The position numbers and the translations under genes are program-made. Shown here piece by piece: positions 20,289-30,500 of a stretch of DNA of 64,000 nucleotides. The DNA lies in assembly GCF_030272615.1 (NCBI RefSeq), contig NC_081415.1, forward strand, positions 505,623,373 through 505,687,372, read 5' to 3'. This stretch comes from Cryptomeria japonica (lineage: Eukaryota; Streptophyta; Pinopsida; Cupressales; Cupressaceae). The notes below the pieces were generated by a model. It saw nothing but the letters and a program-made list of their open reading frames with translations. It was not told the DNA's origin and did not search any database. The stretch's first letter is position 1. Each line of letters opens with the position of its first letter.

Positions 20289-22557
20289 CTTCTCCACTGG
20301 ATCTGTAGTTTGCACAACATCTATTTGTACACTCCCTTGTGTATCTTTCTGCATCTCTTAATCTTTACCAGTTGGAATAACTCCCAGTATCACTGGTTGT
20401 TCTTCTATGACATTAGGAACTGGTGTGGCACCACCTTCCGGCTCTTTCTCCATTTGAGTAACACCTGGTGTCTCATCAATTTCAATCACATCTGGTAGTT
20501 CACCTTCAATTACCTGTGCTTCAGAGAGATCTTTGTCCTCAGAAGAATTTATCGTCTCCAATTTCTCTTTTTCAAGTCCTAATTTTTTTTTTCAAAATTT
20601 CCTCAGTCTTAGCTTGCACAGACTGGGACTCACCAACAAGCAATCTTCTTAACCTCTTTTTGGTACAAAATAATGGTTTTAATTTTGAAATAATTTCTTG
20701 CATTTCCTCCTTGGAAGTCTTCGGTTGTAAATGAATAAATACAAACTCTATCATTTCTTTATCCCGCTTAATTGTTGTCTGCCATCTAGCTTCCAATTTT
20801 CTATGCAAAGAATCAGGTATTTGTCCTTGTAATTCAATCAATGCTTTTCTATAATGATTCATAAACCAAACAACTGATCCTCAATTTGTTTATGATCTTC
20901 CTCACCAAAATTGTTATAGTGCTTATTTACACCAATCAATATACCATACTTCCTTATAGTCATCAACAAGTTCTCAAGAGAAGTAAGTTTAGTTACATGT
21001 GGCTTAACTGATTTGACAGTGGGTGAACCAACCACTTTAGACTTCTTCCCATTTTCCCTCAATTCTTTCTTACCACCTTCTGATTTGGTTTCCTCTTCCT
21101 CTTCCTCTGCTACAGCCTTAAAAACTCTTTGTTCTTGTTCTTTCTTTCTTTTTCTTGTAGCTTTTGAGACTTTAGGTGCTTGGGGCTTATCTTCCTTTTC
21201 TTTTCTCTTGATTTGTATCTTTGGAGGAGGAGGGGGCTTCTCCTTCTTGACATTTGCACTCCTAGTTTGTCTACCAGTGGAGACACTAGATGTTCTTGCC
21301 TTCCTTGCTTCAAATCTGGTTCTTGCTTCATCAATCATCTCCTTTGTGAAGCCTTGTGCAACAACAAATTCCTCAACCTCTTTCTTGATTTTTTTGGGCA
21401 CTATCAGTTTGGCCAATTCAACATGTACCTTTATTGATTTCTCTTTGAATGTGCCAAACCTAGGTACACTTGGATCTGCTAGTTTAGATAGAAAGTTGTT
21501 AGCATGAATAATCAAGATATCTTCTTCTACCTCATACCCCATAGGCATGACCCATGAAGTCCTTGGATCCGTAGCCTCCATCTGACAAGTATCTATATCA
21601 ATCATAAAACAAATGGAGTCTTCATACCTTTTCACCACATGCTCCAGTATCCTCTCTCTGGCATGCATTCTCTTCTGGAATTCCTTGAGGTATCCCTAGA
21701 TAATCTTAGTGAATTCATTACCAAGCATCTTAATGTTGTTCTTTATCTGTAAGGCTATCGGTGTATCCACGGACCATTGGATATCACCTATACTGGGAAG
21801 GTAATTTTGGAAATAGAAAAACAATCCAATAATCAACTGACCAAACTGGAACTTTTGTTGCTTGTCTTCCTTGATTGATTCAAGATTCAATACAAGTTGG
21901 GCTCTCAAGGCCTCTGCTAGGTTATAATCAACATTAGCTTTCAACATCTAGTATGCTGTGTGGATAGCAGCTCCAGGAATGCTATTCATCCTGCTCGAAT
22001 GGTATACTCTGTAGCCAATGACCATGGATGCAAACTTCACTTTTGGATCTTCTATATCATTCACTGTCATGGCACGACCATGCCACTTCGACTTTGTCAG
22101 TCAGATAACCTCATCCTTTGGGATTTTTCTCAAAACAAGGACTTCACCAATGACCCATAATCTGGTGACAGCATGGATGGCCTCCTTTGTGATCTTGTGT
22201 GGTTTATCCAACCACATAAACTAATCGTGGATCCTTCTCAAAACATATCTCACGTGCTCTTCTCCAAAATCATCTAGAAAGTTTACAACATGGTGAAAAC
22301 CCTTATCGGATACCCTTCTAAATTCATCCTTCATCAATCCTTGTTCATCACACAATGTTAAGTATTGATCAAAGATGGCAAATGTGCCCAAATCCTCCAA
22401 TTTTCAATGGATGTATGATCGAATGTCCTCGACATGCAAAACCCCATAGGGCATGCTGGATAGAGCTCCAACTAGATTTGTCTCCGTGGACTTATGAGGA
22501 CGTCTCTTAAAGTCTCGTTGAGATCTTTCGGTAATTTCAACAATAAGTGGTGTAGCC

Positions 22558-23096
22558 AATGTGAAAATTCAAACACAGATTCAGATTCATAGAGAAATAC
22601 CTTTAGACTTCTTCACAACTAGGGTTTCCGGTTTGAATGTTCTTCCACCGATTCACTTTTTTCACAAATCTTCACATTCTGCTATCAACTTTGCCAAAGT
22701 AGCAATCAAATGCTTTTTTATGTTTTTTTCGCTCTCCAAATGTGCTCTCGAAAATGCTAAGTGAATAATAAGACTATAAAACACCTTTTATTTGCCTTTT
22801 ACCAATTGCATTTAATGCTGGTTAAACATGCCCTAATCACCGTTCAACCCTAGAACTTGCTACCAATTCACATATCACATCCAATTTACCAGTTACATCT
22901 CAAAATCACTTCATATCAACATATTGCATCAAAACATGTAGATTTGACTTACCACCCACCATTTAGGGGGTCCGAAAATGGATCTGACAATATGCTCCCC
23001 CTAAGCTTCATACATAGCTTAGTTTTTTGGTGAGGGATTATCCACACCAGGTGAAGAATTGGAGTCCTTTGATAGTTTCTCCTCACTTTTCTTCCT
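22558..23096 (-). other. Spacer between the two ORFs of the copia-like element
   Basis: About 540 bp with no gene. Near 22995-23015 the minus strand reads AAGCTTAGGGGGAGCATATT, a purine run resembling a polypurine tract. It could be an internal tract, or the scar where a pol region was lost. Confidence 0.4.
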
Positions 23097-24299
23097 CTAT
23101 ATCTTATTCATCTCACTTTTGGTTTCTTCCACATCTACCTTCTTCTTTCCTTTCCAGTCAACAGACTGATTAACCGGTTGGTTCATTCTAGCTCTACAAA
23201 ACCTTGCAATGTGTCCTGGTTTGTGACAATGGAAACATGCCATTCTAGATGCTCTCCAAGGTCCAATATTGCCTCTATCAGTTCTTCTCCGACAATTCAT
23301 AGCCACATGACCATAGTTGTGATAGATTGAACATGTCACATTCCATCTATTCTCCATTTCATATTTACTAGATTGGTTCACATAAGGTCTCTGCCGAGTA
23401 GGGTTTCTCATGTCATTGTAAGATCTCTGCCATTTACCATTAGACCTCTGATTCATGTAAGATCTTATATTGTTCACTCTTGACCTACACTCAACAACTC
23501 TATGCCCATACTTGTTGCAACTGAAGCAATATCCATCAAAGGTACTAGATCTACTTCTACAAACATTTTTAGTATGACCTACCTTATGACAGTTAAAATA
23601 TATTGGTTTGTAGGTTCTCTTACCGATATTCTTCTTGGTCTTTGGTGCAAATTTGGCTTCATGCATGGTGTCCTTGGTACTAGATGGCTCTCCTTGTTCA
23701 AAGGTTGTGTATCCCAAGCCATGTGTATCTCCTTTCTGCCTTTGTGTCTGAATCTGCTCATCAAGAAAAGCAGTGCTCTTGTTGAATTTAGCTAGTAACT
23801 CATTTGCATCAATCAACTCCTTGGTAAGCTTGTCATTCTTATTTGTGAGACTTTCTCTAAGAGACATAGCCATGTCTAGATCAGCTTGTATTTCCTCTTT
23901 TTCCTCTCTTTCCTCATGAAGATGTGCATGCAGGGTACCAATCTCTTGGTTCAGTTTAAAGATCTCATGCTCCTTAACTCTTATTTTGTCTTCAACTGTC
24001 CTCCTAGTTTCCAACTCTTGGCTCATCCAGATGGTAAGAGCTTCCAACTCTCTCCTTAGATTTGTCTTTTCATCATTCACCTTTTCCATCTCATTAGATA
24101 AGGCATCAATGGTCGCTTCCTCAGATGAACTGATTTCACTGAGTTCCAACAAGTGCTTAGCCAACTCTCTTCTCTTAGCCAATGAATCTTTGTACTTGAT
24201 CTTTAGTTCATCGAGGGCATCTTCATATTCTATAAGCTCGTTTGAAAGCTCTTTGCAACTCATAACCTTCCCCCATGTTAGCCTTAGGGATTCTTCCAA
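23097..24299 (-). CDS. Gag-like protein: coiled coil plus four CCHC zinc knuckles
   Basis: An open frame of 400 codons with no stop, unlike the second ORF of the same element. Residues 15-175 are a long charged coiled coil (YEDALDELKIKYKDSLAKR, HEEREEKEEIQADLDMAM). Four zinc-knuckle units follow: 234-247 (first Cys replaced by Tyr), 258-271 (intact, CFSCNKYGHRVVEC), 323-336 (second Cys replaced by Tyr) and 355-368 (intact, CFHCHKPGHIARFC). Such knuckles bind RNA in retroelement gag. The frame opens about 25 bp after the primer site at a TTG; the first in-frame ATG is about residue 13. The usual N-terminal capsid region of copia gag is therefore absent. Whether it is still translated is unknown. 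Confidence 0.7.
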   Translation of the reverse strand: MEESLRLTWGKVMSCKELSNELIEYEDALDELKIKYKDSLAKRRELAKHLLELSEISSSEEATIDALSNEMEKVNDEKTNLRRELEALTIWMSQELETRRTVEDKIRVKEHEIFKLNQEIGTLHAHLHEEREEKEEIQADLDMAMSLRESLTNKNDKLTKELIDANELLAKFNKSTAFLDEQIQTQRQKGDTHGLGYTTFEQGEPSSTKDTMHEAKFAPKTKKNIGKRTYKPIYFNCHKVGHTKNVCRSRSSTFDGYCFSCNKYGHRVVECRSRVNNIRSYMNQRSNGKWQRSYNDMRNPTRQRPYVNQSSKYEMENRWNVTCSIYHNYGHVAMNCRRRTDRGNIGPWRASRMACFHCHKPGHIARFCRARMNQPVNQSVDWKGKKKVDVEETKSEMNKI

Positions 24300-24322
24300 G
24301 CAGTTAAGCCTTAAGGGAATTA

Positions 24323-24334
24323 GGCTTTGATACC
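24323..24334 (-). promoter_or_regulatory. Primer binding site of the copia-like element
   Basis: Minus-strand TGGTATCAAAGC, three bases inside the LTR end, matches the plant initiator-Met primer site TGGTATCAGAGC with one mismatch. Confidence 0.85.
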
Positions 24335-24337
24335 AAT

Positions 24338-25541
24338 TGATAAACTAACAATGCACTGATAGAGGGGGTGAATCATTGCAAGCAAAAACTTAATAAATAT
24401 GATAACTACTTTCACCAACTTGAAAATCAATAAGTATGCAAGTAATATAACCACATAAGCAAACATCCAACAAAGCATGCAAACTATAACACAATGATTT
24501 TTCACGTGGAAACCCAACTGGGAAAAACCGCAGTGGGAATTAGTACCCACAAGGATCTTCTAACTGCAGTATAGAGATCTAACCGGTTAAGGTCATACAA
24601 CCACCCTATTAAGGGCACACCCGATTAACAGTGTTTTAGCCTAGTTAAGAGCTATACAATAAAGCCTGTTAGGACCCAGTCTTGTTGGGAGATACCCACG
24701 TTACTAGGATTTACAAACACAAGCTAATGTGTCACATGGTTAGAGGATTTCAACTTCGGACCTGCTAGGATCCTATCGCATCTTGTTAGGAGTGACCTTG
24801 TTAGAGGATTTTCTTGTTGCAACTGTTAGGGAGACAACGAGTTCAAGTGATTAGAAGTTAGCACCTCTGTGCCTAATTAGAACCACTTCTACTTAGCTTT
24901 GATCACCAACTAGACATCAATACCTAAATTCTCCTTCAACTGCTCGATCAAATTCTCACTCTTGCTACATGAAATCATACGACTTACATCTCCTTATAAA
25001 GAACTCTGTTAAGTTAGTTAAGAACCTTGGAACAATTCGCTAGGTTCATTGAATCTAGTCACCTTTTACATTTTCCAGCTCATTACACTTTTCTCTTGTC
25101 AGCAAAACAATTCATAACTTGAAAACATAATAATAAGTTTACCGATTACCGATCAAACTAACTCTGCTATACCAGTTCTCTATTCTTCTTGACTGTGACT
25201 GACAAATCCATCATAACTCACTCAATACATCGAATCTGCTGATGTGGTTTGGAACATAGGTGCATGTTTATGTCTCCAACACTCCTGTAAAAACTCAACG
25301 TCTAACTCTTCACCAATCCTCTGTACCAGTTTCTTGATCATCTCTTTGTTCATGTTTACCAGTTGACAACAACTTAGGAATTTTGTTGTCTAACTGGTTC
25401 CACTACTGGTTAGGCTATATTGGTTGGTCTAGATGACCTAGATGACTAATCAAACATGGTTGCCATCAATGACAATACAAATAAAGTCATCAAACAACCT
25501 ATTGCAACTATATCATCATCATCATCATCATCAAGCCAACA
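24338..25541 (-). repeat. 5' LTR of the copia-like element (1204 bp)
   Basis: On the minus strand it starts TGTTGGCTTGATGATGATG (with an (ATC)n run on the plus strand) and ends TTAGTTTATCA, giving TG...CA ends. A minus-strand TATAAGG at 24993-24999 is a candidate TATA box. To its right the sequence passes directly into long-repeat copy A, and copy E (59410) shows the uninterrupted form, so this border is an insertion point. Confidence 0.85.
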
Positions 25542-26107
25542 ATGTACCTATTCTTTGGTATTCTTGATCCCTAACTTTTGAATTTTCCTTCAATATATTT
25601 TATCAGAGTAGGAGATCCAAGGATATCTCTAAAGTGGTACTTCTAACACGAGTTATGAGAAATCCTTGATCCCCGATGTTTCCACTATGTTATCTCATTG
25701 AGATGATGGTTTCAAATATGTCCTTATTTGGCTACCTTGTAAGAGATATTCTTAATTGTCTCGATCCCCACCATTTCACAATATTTAATTTTTTGGGCTT
25801 GCAATTTTGTACCTATCTTTATTTGCATACCAAGATATGGATGAATTCCTTGGTAATCTTGATCCTTTACTTTTCCCAATGTCCTTCATACATTATTCTT
25901 TCATGGTCATAGATGTGGAGACACCTTTACCCAATTTCTATGATCATGAAGTATGCCATATTCCCAATCCCCAACACTTGACAAGTGGTATATGTTATGA
26001 GGTATCTTTGACCCCAATCCTAGAAACTCTTAAATTCCTTCCTTTTATAATGTTCATCCTTACCTACCTTCCTGTATGACCTAGAGCACCATTATTGATA
26101 TGATTTT
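25542..26107 (+). repeat. Long local repeat, copy A, first part
   Basis: 566 bp lying between the copia-like element and the young copia element. It aligns base by base with 59416-59976, with only scattered differences. No gene is recognised; plus-strand frames of 60-120 codons here are not conserved in form between the two copies. Confidence 0.9.
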
Positions 26108-26425
26108 TGTTAGAGTAAAGTAATTAATTAACTTTGCTCTCCTCTTAAGATTTCCCTTTATGCACATATTAGTCATTTAATAATTAATATTTAATTATTA
26201 AATGCTCACACCTTAGGGTTAGGTTTTCCTTTTGGTGTTGATCTCCTTTATAAGGATTGATCTCTTGTATTATTCATATTCTTGATTCATATTTTTCTCT
26301 GATAATATCTTTTCTCTTTGTCAGAGCCAAAACCCTTGTATTTGTTCTCTCTCTTTCTCTGTGACAGGTTTCTTGCATGCAGGTTTCTTTTGGGTTCAGT
26401 GGATTTGTATTTCTCAAATCCTACA
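26108..26425 (+). repeat. 5' LTR of the copia element
   Basis: TG...CA ends (TGTTAGAGTAAAG to AATCCTACA). TTTATAAGG at 26247-26255 is a likely TATA box about 170 bp from the LTR end. A CT-rich tract (TTCTCTCTCTTTCTCTG) lies further downstream, in the presumed R/U5 part. Confidence 0.96.
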
Positions 26426-26440
26426 TGGTATCAGAGCTGG
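26426..26440 (+). promoter_or_regulatory. Primer binding site, tRNA initiator-Met
   Basis: TGGTATCAGAGCTGG directly follows the LTR. Its first 12 bases are the standard plant initiator-Met site, which supports copia membership and the plus orientation. Confidence 0.95.
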
Positions 26441-27583
26441 ATCTGCTGCAGCTTGTTCAGACTTTTGAAAGATTTTGAGATCCAGGTTTTGGTTGCATCA
26501 GATTTGTGTTTGTCTTCTGTTTTTTATTTTGGAATAGGGGGTATTTTTTTTTTCGGTGCACTTTGAGCCCAAACAGACCTCACCGTTGAGCTCGTAGCGC
26601 CCAAAAACCCCTATTTCCATATAAAATTCATCCGATTTGGACACAGTTGCACCAGGAGGCAAATTTTTTTTGGCCCCAAGGCCGTACGGCCCTAGGGCAC
26701 GACAACTGAGGCAAAAATTTCAAAAAATTAAACAAAAATCGCAGTTTTTGTTTAAATCGGGCGCAGCCTCTTTTGGAGGCACGCGCAGCCCGGCGGCCAC
26801 CGCTGTCGGCGGTAACCCCCGCCGCGCCCCCGCTGCACCGCCTGCCGCCCACCGCGCCGCCCACCGAGAACCCCCGCCCGAGCGCCGCCCGCCCGCAGCC
26901 AGCGCGCCGCCCACCGCTAGCTGCGCCGCCCCAGCGCCGCCCCCGCGCCGCCGCCTCCTGCGCCCGCCCCTGGTCGCCCAGAGGACCAGGGGCTTATTTT
27001 TTTTAAGCCCTTGAGGGCTTAAAGGGCCTATTTGGGCTCTTTTGGAGCAGTTTTACTAAATCGGGTATAACTCGGGCATTTTAGCTTGGATTTTCGAATG
27101 AAAATAGGCGTTGGAAAGCTGGTTCCGAGCCCGATCTAAAAGATGCAGATCTTTTTTTCTGATTTTTCCGTTTTGCAATGTTTTTTGCAAGTCGAAGTCA
27201 GAACAAGTTTTTTGCACTCCAAGAGCCATATCTTTTGCATACGGACTCCGTTTTTCGAAAGCGAATAGGCGTCGGAAAGGTGGTTCTGTGCTCTTTCCAG
27301 ATCTACAGTCTATTTCATCAGAAAAATATTTAGGTGCTCCAAATTTTGTCTCAACCCGTTATTGCTTTCTATCATTTTCTGGCTTTCAGTTTGTACTGGG
27401 GATTAGTTTTTTGCATTGTGGGGGGGTGTTTTCTCTTGCTTTCTGTTATTTACATCAGAAAACTAGAATTTACAAACACCAATACAAAAAAAAATCAAAC
27501 CCCCTTCTGCATCTTCTGTCTAGTTCTGAAAGACCACTTAATAATAATTAAAATTTCAGAGCAGTTGAGGCACAGTTCACAGG
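26441..27583 (+). other. Leader of the copia element with a GC-rich block
   Basis: 1.14 kb before the ATG. A block at about 26757-26990 is extremely GC- and CpG-rich (GCC/CGC runs) in an otherwise AT-rich window; several frames stay open through it only because of composition. A 12-bp perfect palindrome GGCCGTACGGCC lies at 26680-26691. Two diverged copies of a roughly 70-bp unit occur at about 27080-27150 and 27240-27310, each containing AATAGGCGT(T/C)GGAAAG. No convincing coding content is present. Confidence 0.8.
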
Positions 27584-30500
27584 ATGGCAGACAGACCTAT
27601 TGAATCTCTCACACCGCATAATTACCACACTTGGAAGGGTCGCATGATGACTCTTCTCCAGTCAAAAGGGTTATGGTCCTGTTTGGATGAGGTTCAGCCT
27701 CAGTTGACACGTCCTTTTGAGATTATGCAGCACAGGAACAATATGGATCAGGCTATGGGATTGATGGCTTTACACATTTCCGACAGTCTCCAGTTTCATC
27801 TTGAGGGTTGTATCACTCCTCGAGCCATTTGGACCAAGTTTGAGGGACTTTTTGGTACTGTCAACAAGTTCAGAGCTTTGCAGCTTGAGGCAGAGTTAAC
27901 TTCCTTGGTACCTGATTCATTTCCTTCTATTGAGGACTTTCTGATGAAGTTCAAACAGCAAAGATCTATCTTGCAAGGTTGTGGTAAGACTAAGACTGAT
28001 ACAGAGTGCATTTTCCTGATTCTCTCTAAGCTTCGGGGTCCATTTCAGATCTTCTCTTCGACCTTCTATTCCACCATAGATGCCTTGGGTGCTCGACATG
28101 TCATGCCTTCTTTTGAGGTCTTTTGTGATCGTCTGACTCGTGAGCAAGCTAAGCTTAAGCAGTTGGATTCACTTTCAGGTTCACAGAACCAAGCATTGGT
28201 AGCCCAGTCCTCCAAAGGAAAACAGAAGCAGAAACCGAAGCTTAAGAAAGATTCAGAGGCTAGTGAGAATCCCTCCAAGCCACCACCTAAGTCTGATTCA
28301 AAACCACAATTCAATTCTAAACAGGGCAAATCTTCAAAGTCTGGTGAGTCTTCCTCCAAGACTAAGAAGAAATCAGGTGATCCTTGCAGTTTTTGTGGCA
28401 AGGAAGGACATCCCGTTTCCAGGTGTTGGAAACGTTTAGAGGCTTTGGAGGAAGCCATGCAGCAGCATAATATCAATGCACCACAGCCTCCTTCACAGCC
28501 CACAGGGAAAGGTCATGCTCTTTCTGCACGAGCATTGTCCTCAGCGTCCACTTGGATTCTAGATTTTGGTGCCTCTCACCATATGACACACACACAGGAT
28601 TTGGTCACCGCTCTTGCTCCTACAGGCACTCGACATATTGCAGTTGGTGACTCAGCACAACTTTTCGTTCAGGGTTCTGGTACTGTTTCATTGGATGGTG
28701 GTTGTCTTCAGGATGTGCTTTTGGTTCCTGACATTTCGACAAACCTTCTATCTGTTTATCAGATTTGCCACTCTGGCTCTGGTAAGACAGTTGAGTTCTC
28801 TCCACATGATGTGGTTATTCGAGATCTTCATGATCCTGACTTGGTTGTGGCTACTGGGAGTGTGGATTCTGCATCTCACTTATATAGTTTTGATGGCTTT
28901 GAGAGTTCAGACACTGTTGGTTCCTCTCTTATAGCACATGCAGATTCAATGAGCAGGCTTTGGCATGAGCGTTTTGGTCATGTCAATTACAGATATCTAC
29001 AGCAGATGAGTACACAGGCACTTGTGATTGGGCTTCCACAGATTTCTTGTACAGATGGTGTATGTCATGGTTGTGTCCTTGGCAAACATCATCAAGATCC
29101 TTTTCCTAAGGGTCGAGCCTCTCGTGCTAGGGCAGCCCTAGAGTTGGTACACAGTGATCTTATGTCCTTTCCGACTCCTTCTTTTTCAGGGGCCCGTTAT
29201 GTACTCACTTTTATTGATGACTTCTCCAGACGTACATGGGTGTACTTTCTTAAGTACAAGTCTGATGTCTTTGACTCTTTCAGGAAGTTTAAGACATTTG
29301 TGGAGAAGCAATCTGGACTTTCTATCAGGAGGATACGCACAGATAATGGGGGGGAGTATGTAAATCAGGCTTTCAGAGATTTTTGCACTGAGCATGGTTT
29401 ACAGCATCAGTTTACAGTTCCTTATACCCCTCAACAGAATGGTGTTGCTGAGAGAAAGAACAGAACCTTACGGGAGATGGCAAATTGTATGATACAGTCT
29501 CGAGCTATGAGTTCTTCATTTTGGGCTGAGGCAGTCAATTGTGCCAATTATATTCAGAACCGGATGCCCCATAAGGCATTACGACATATAACTCCTGAGG
29601 AGGCTTGGACCCATGTCAAGCCTGATGTTTCTACATTTCGAGTTTTTGGTAGTGAGGCTTGGGCATTTATTCCTGATGCTCAGCGGATAGCCATGGAGAG
29701 GAAGAGCCGACCACTCATATTTGTTGGCTACTGTGAGGATGTTAAGGCATACAGGTTGTTTGATCCTGATTCTAGAGAGGTCTTGTTTCGGCGGGATGTC
29801 CAGTTTGATGAGTGCTATCCTCAGATGGATTCTCCATCACCAGCTTCTCCCTCATTGCCTACTCCTTCCTCTTCATCTCTTGAGGATTACTTATCTCTTG
29901 AGGATGATGTAGATCATGATCCACCATCTCCACCACCACCAGTTGCTCCGTCTTTGCCGAAGTGGGCCCGTGATACTGTTGATGCAGCTGGTTCTTTGGC
30001 AGGTGATCCTTCAAATACTCGTCGCACTCGTGCTCAAACATCTGGTTCTAGTCTTTTGAGTCATACCCTTTCAGATGATCCTCAAAAGTTTTCAGAGGCG
30101 ACAGGACACCCAGAGTGGGATAGGGCCATGGATGAGGAGTATTCTTCTTTGATGAAGAATCATACTTGGGATCTTTGTCCTCTTCCTAAGGGAAGAAAGT
30201 TGGTTCGGTGCAAGTGGGTGTATCGTACCAAGTATGCTGCAAATGGTTCTATTGATAAGTATAAGGCCCGTCTTGTTGCGAAGGGGTTTTCTCAGGTAGA
30301 GGGTATTGACTACTCTGAGACCTTTGCTCCTGTCGCCAAGATGAATTCTATACGCCTGGTACTTTCACTTGCAGCTTCACAGGGATGGACAGTGTTTCAG
30401 ATGGATGTGAAGAGTGCCTTCTTGCATGGAGACCTACATGAGGAGATCTATATGGAGCAGCCTCAAGGTTTTGTGCAGGACACTTCTTTGGTTTGCAGAC

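Larger units (their letters stand above)
16970..22557 (-). pseudogene. Second ORF of the copia-like element, unknown function, split by a nested element
   Basis: One minus-strand frame can be followed from about 22557 (a TTG where an ATG would be expected, after an in-frame TGA) to a TAA at 16970. It is interrupted by the 17881-20288 insertion and by several stops (about 22390, 22220, 22100, 21950, 21695, 20859). Readable features include PHKITKEAIHAVTRL, WSVDTPIALQ and MEATDPRTSWVMPMGYEVE. Basic and acidic low-complexity tracts (KPPPPP-like, then EEEEE at about 21110) precede a C-terminal charged region with ICQFSLFFDDPDKK. The N-terminal half resembles accessory ORFs seen next to plant retrotransposon gag/pol, but I cannot name a family. 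The frame continues in phase across the insertion when one 5-bp duplication is removed. Confidence 0.65.
16673..25541 (-). mobile_element. Non-autonomous copia-like LTR element without pol
   Basis: It is bounded on the right by a full 5' LTR (24338-25541) with an initiator-Met-like primer site. On the left is a polypurine tract and a 41-bp stub of the 3' LTR cut by the Tat insertion. Inside are a coiled-coil/CCHC ORF and a long second ORF, but no protease, integrase or RT is readable in any frame. The TGTTGGCTTGATGATG LTR start and the AAATGGGGAGAT tract are of copia style; relationship to the SIRE group is a guess. Its own 5-bp target duplication cannot be checked because the left flank is outside the window. 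A mini LTR element is nested at 17881-20288. Confidence 0.8.

Noticed and set aside
20358-21947. Separate small minus-strand genes
   Set aside because: They are consecutive pieces of one ORF broken by stops, read in the same frame as the rest of ORF2.
22990-23020. Second polypurine tract marking an extra LTR
   Set aside because: The purine run is present, but no LTR start follows it; noted only as a possible internal tract or deletion scar.
26628-27014. Overlapping Ala/Pro/Arg-rich ORFs on both strands
   Set aside because: They follow the GC-rich leader block, where stops are rare in every frame; they lie inside the copia leader and have no domain features.
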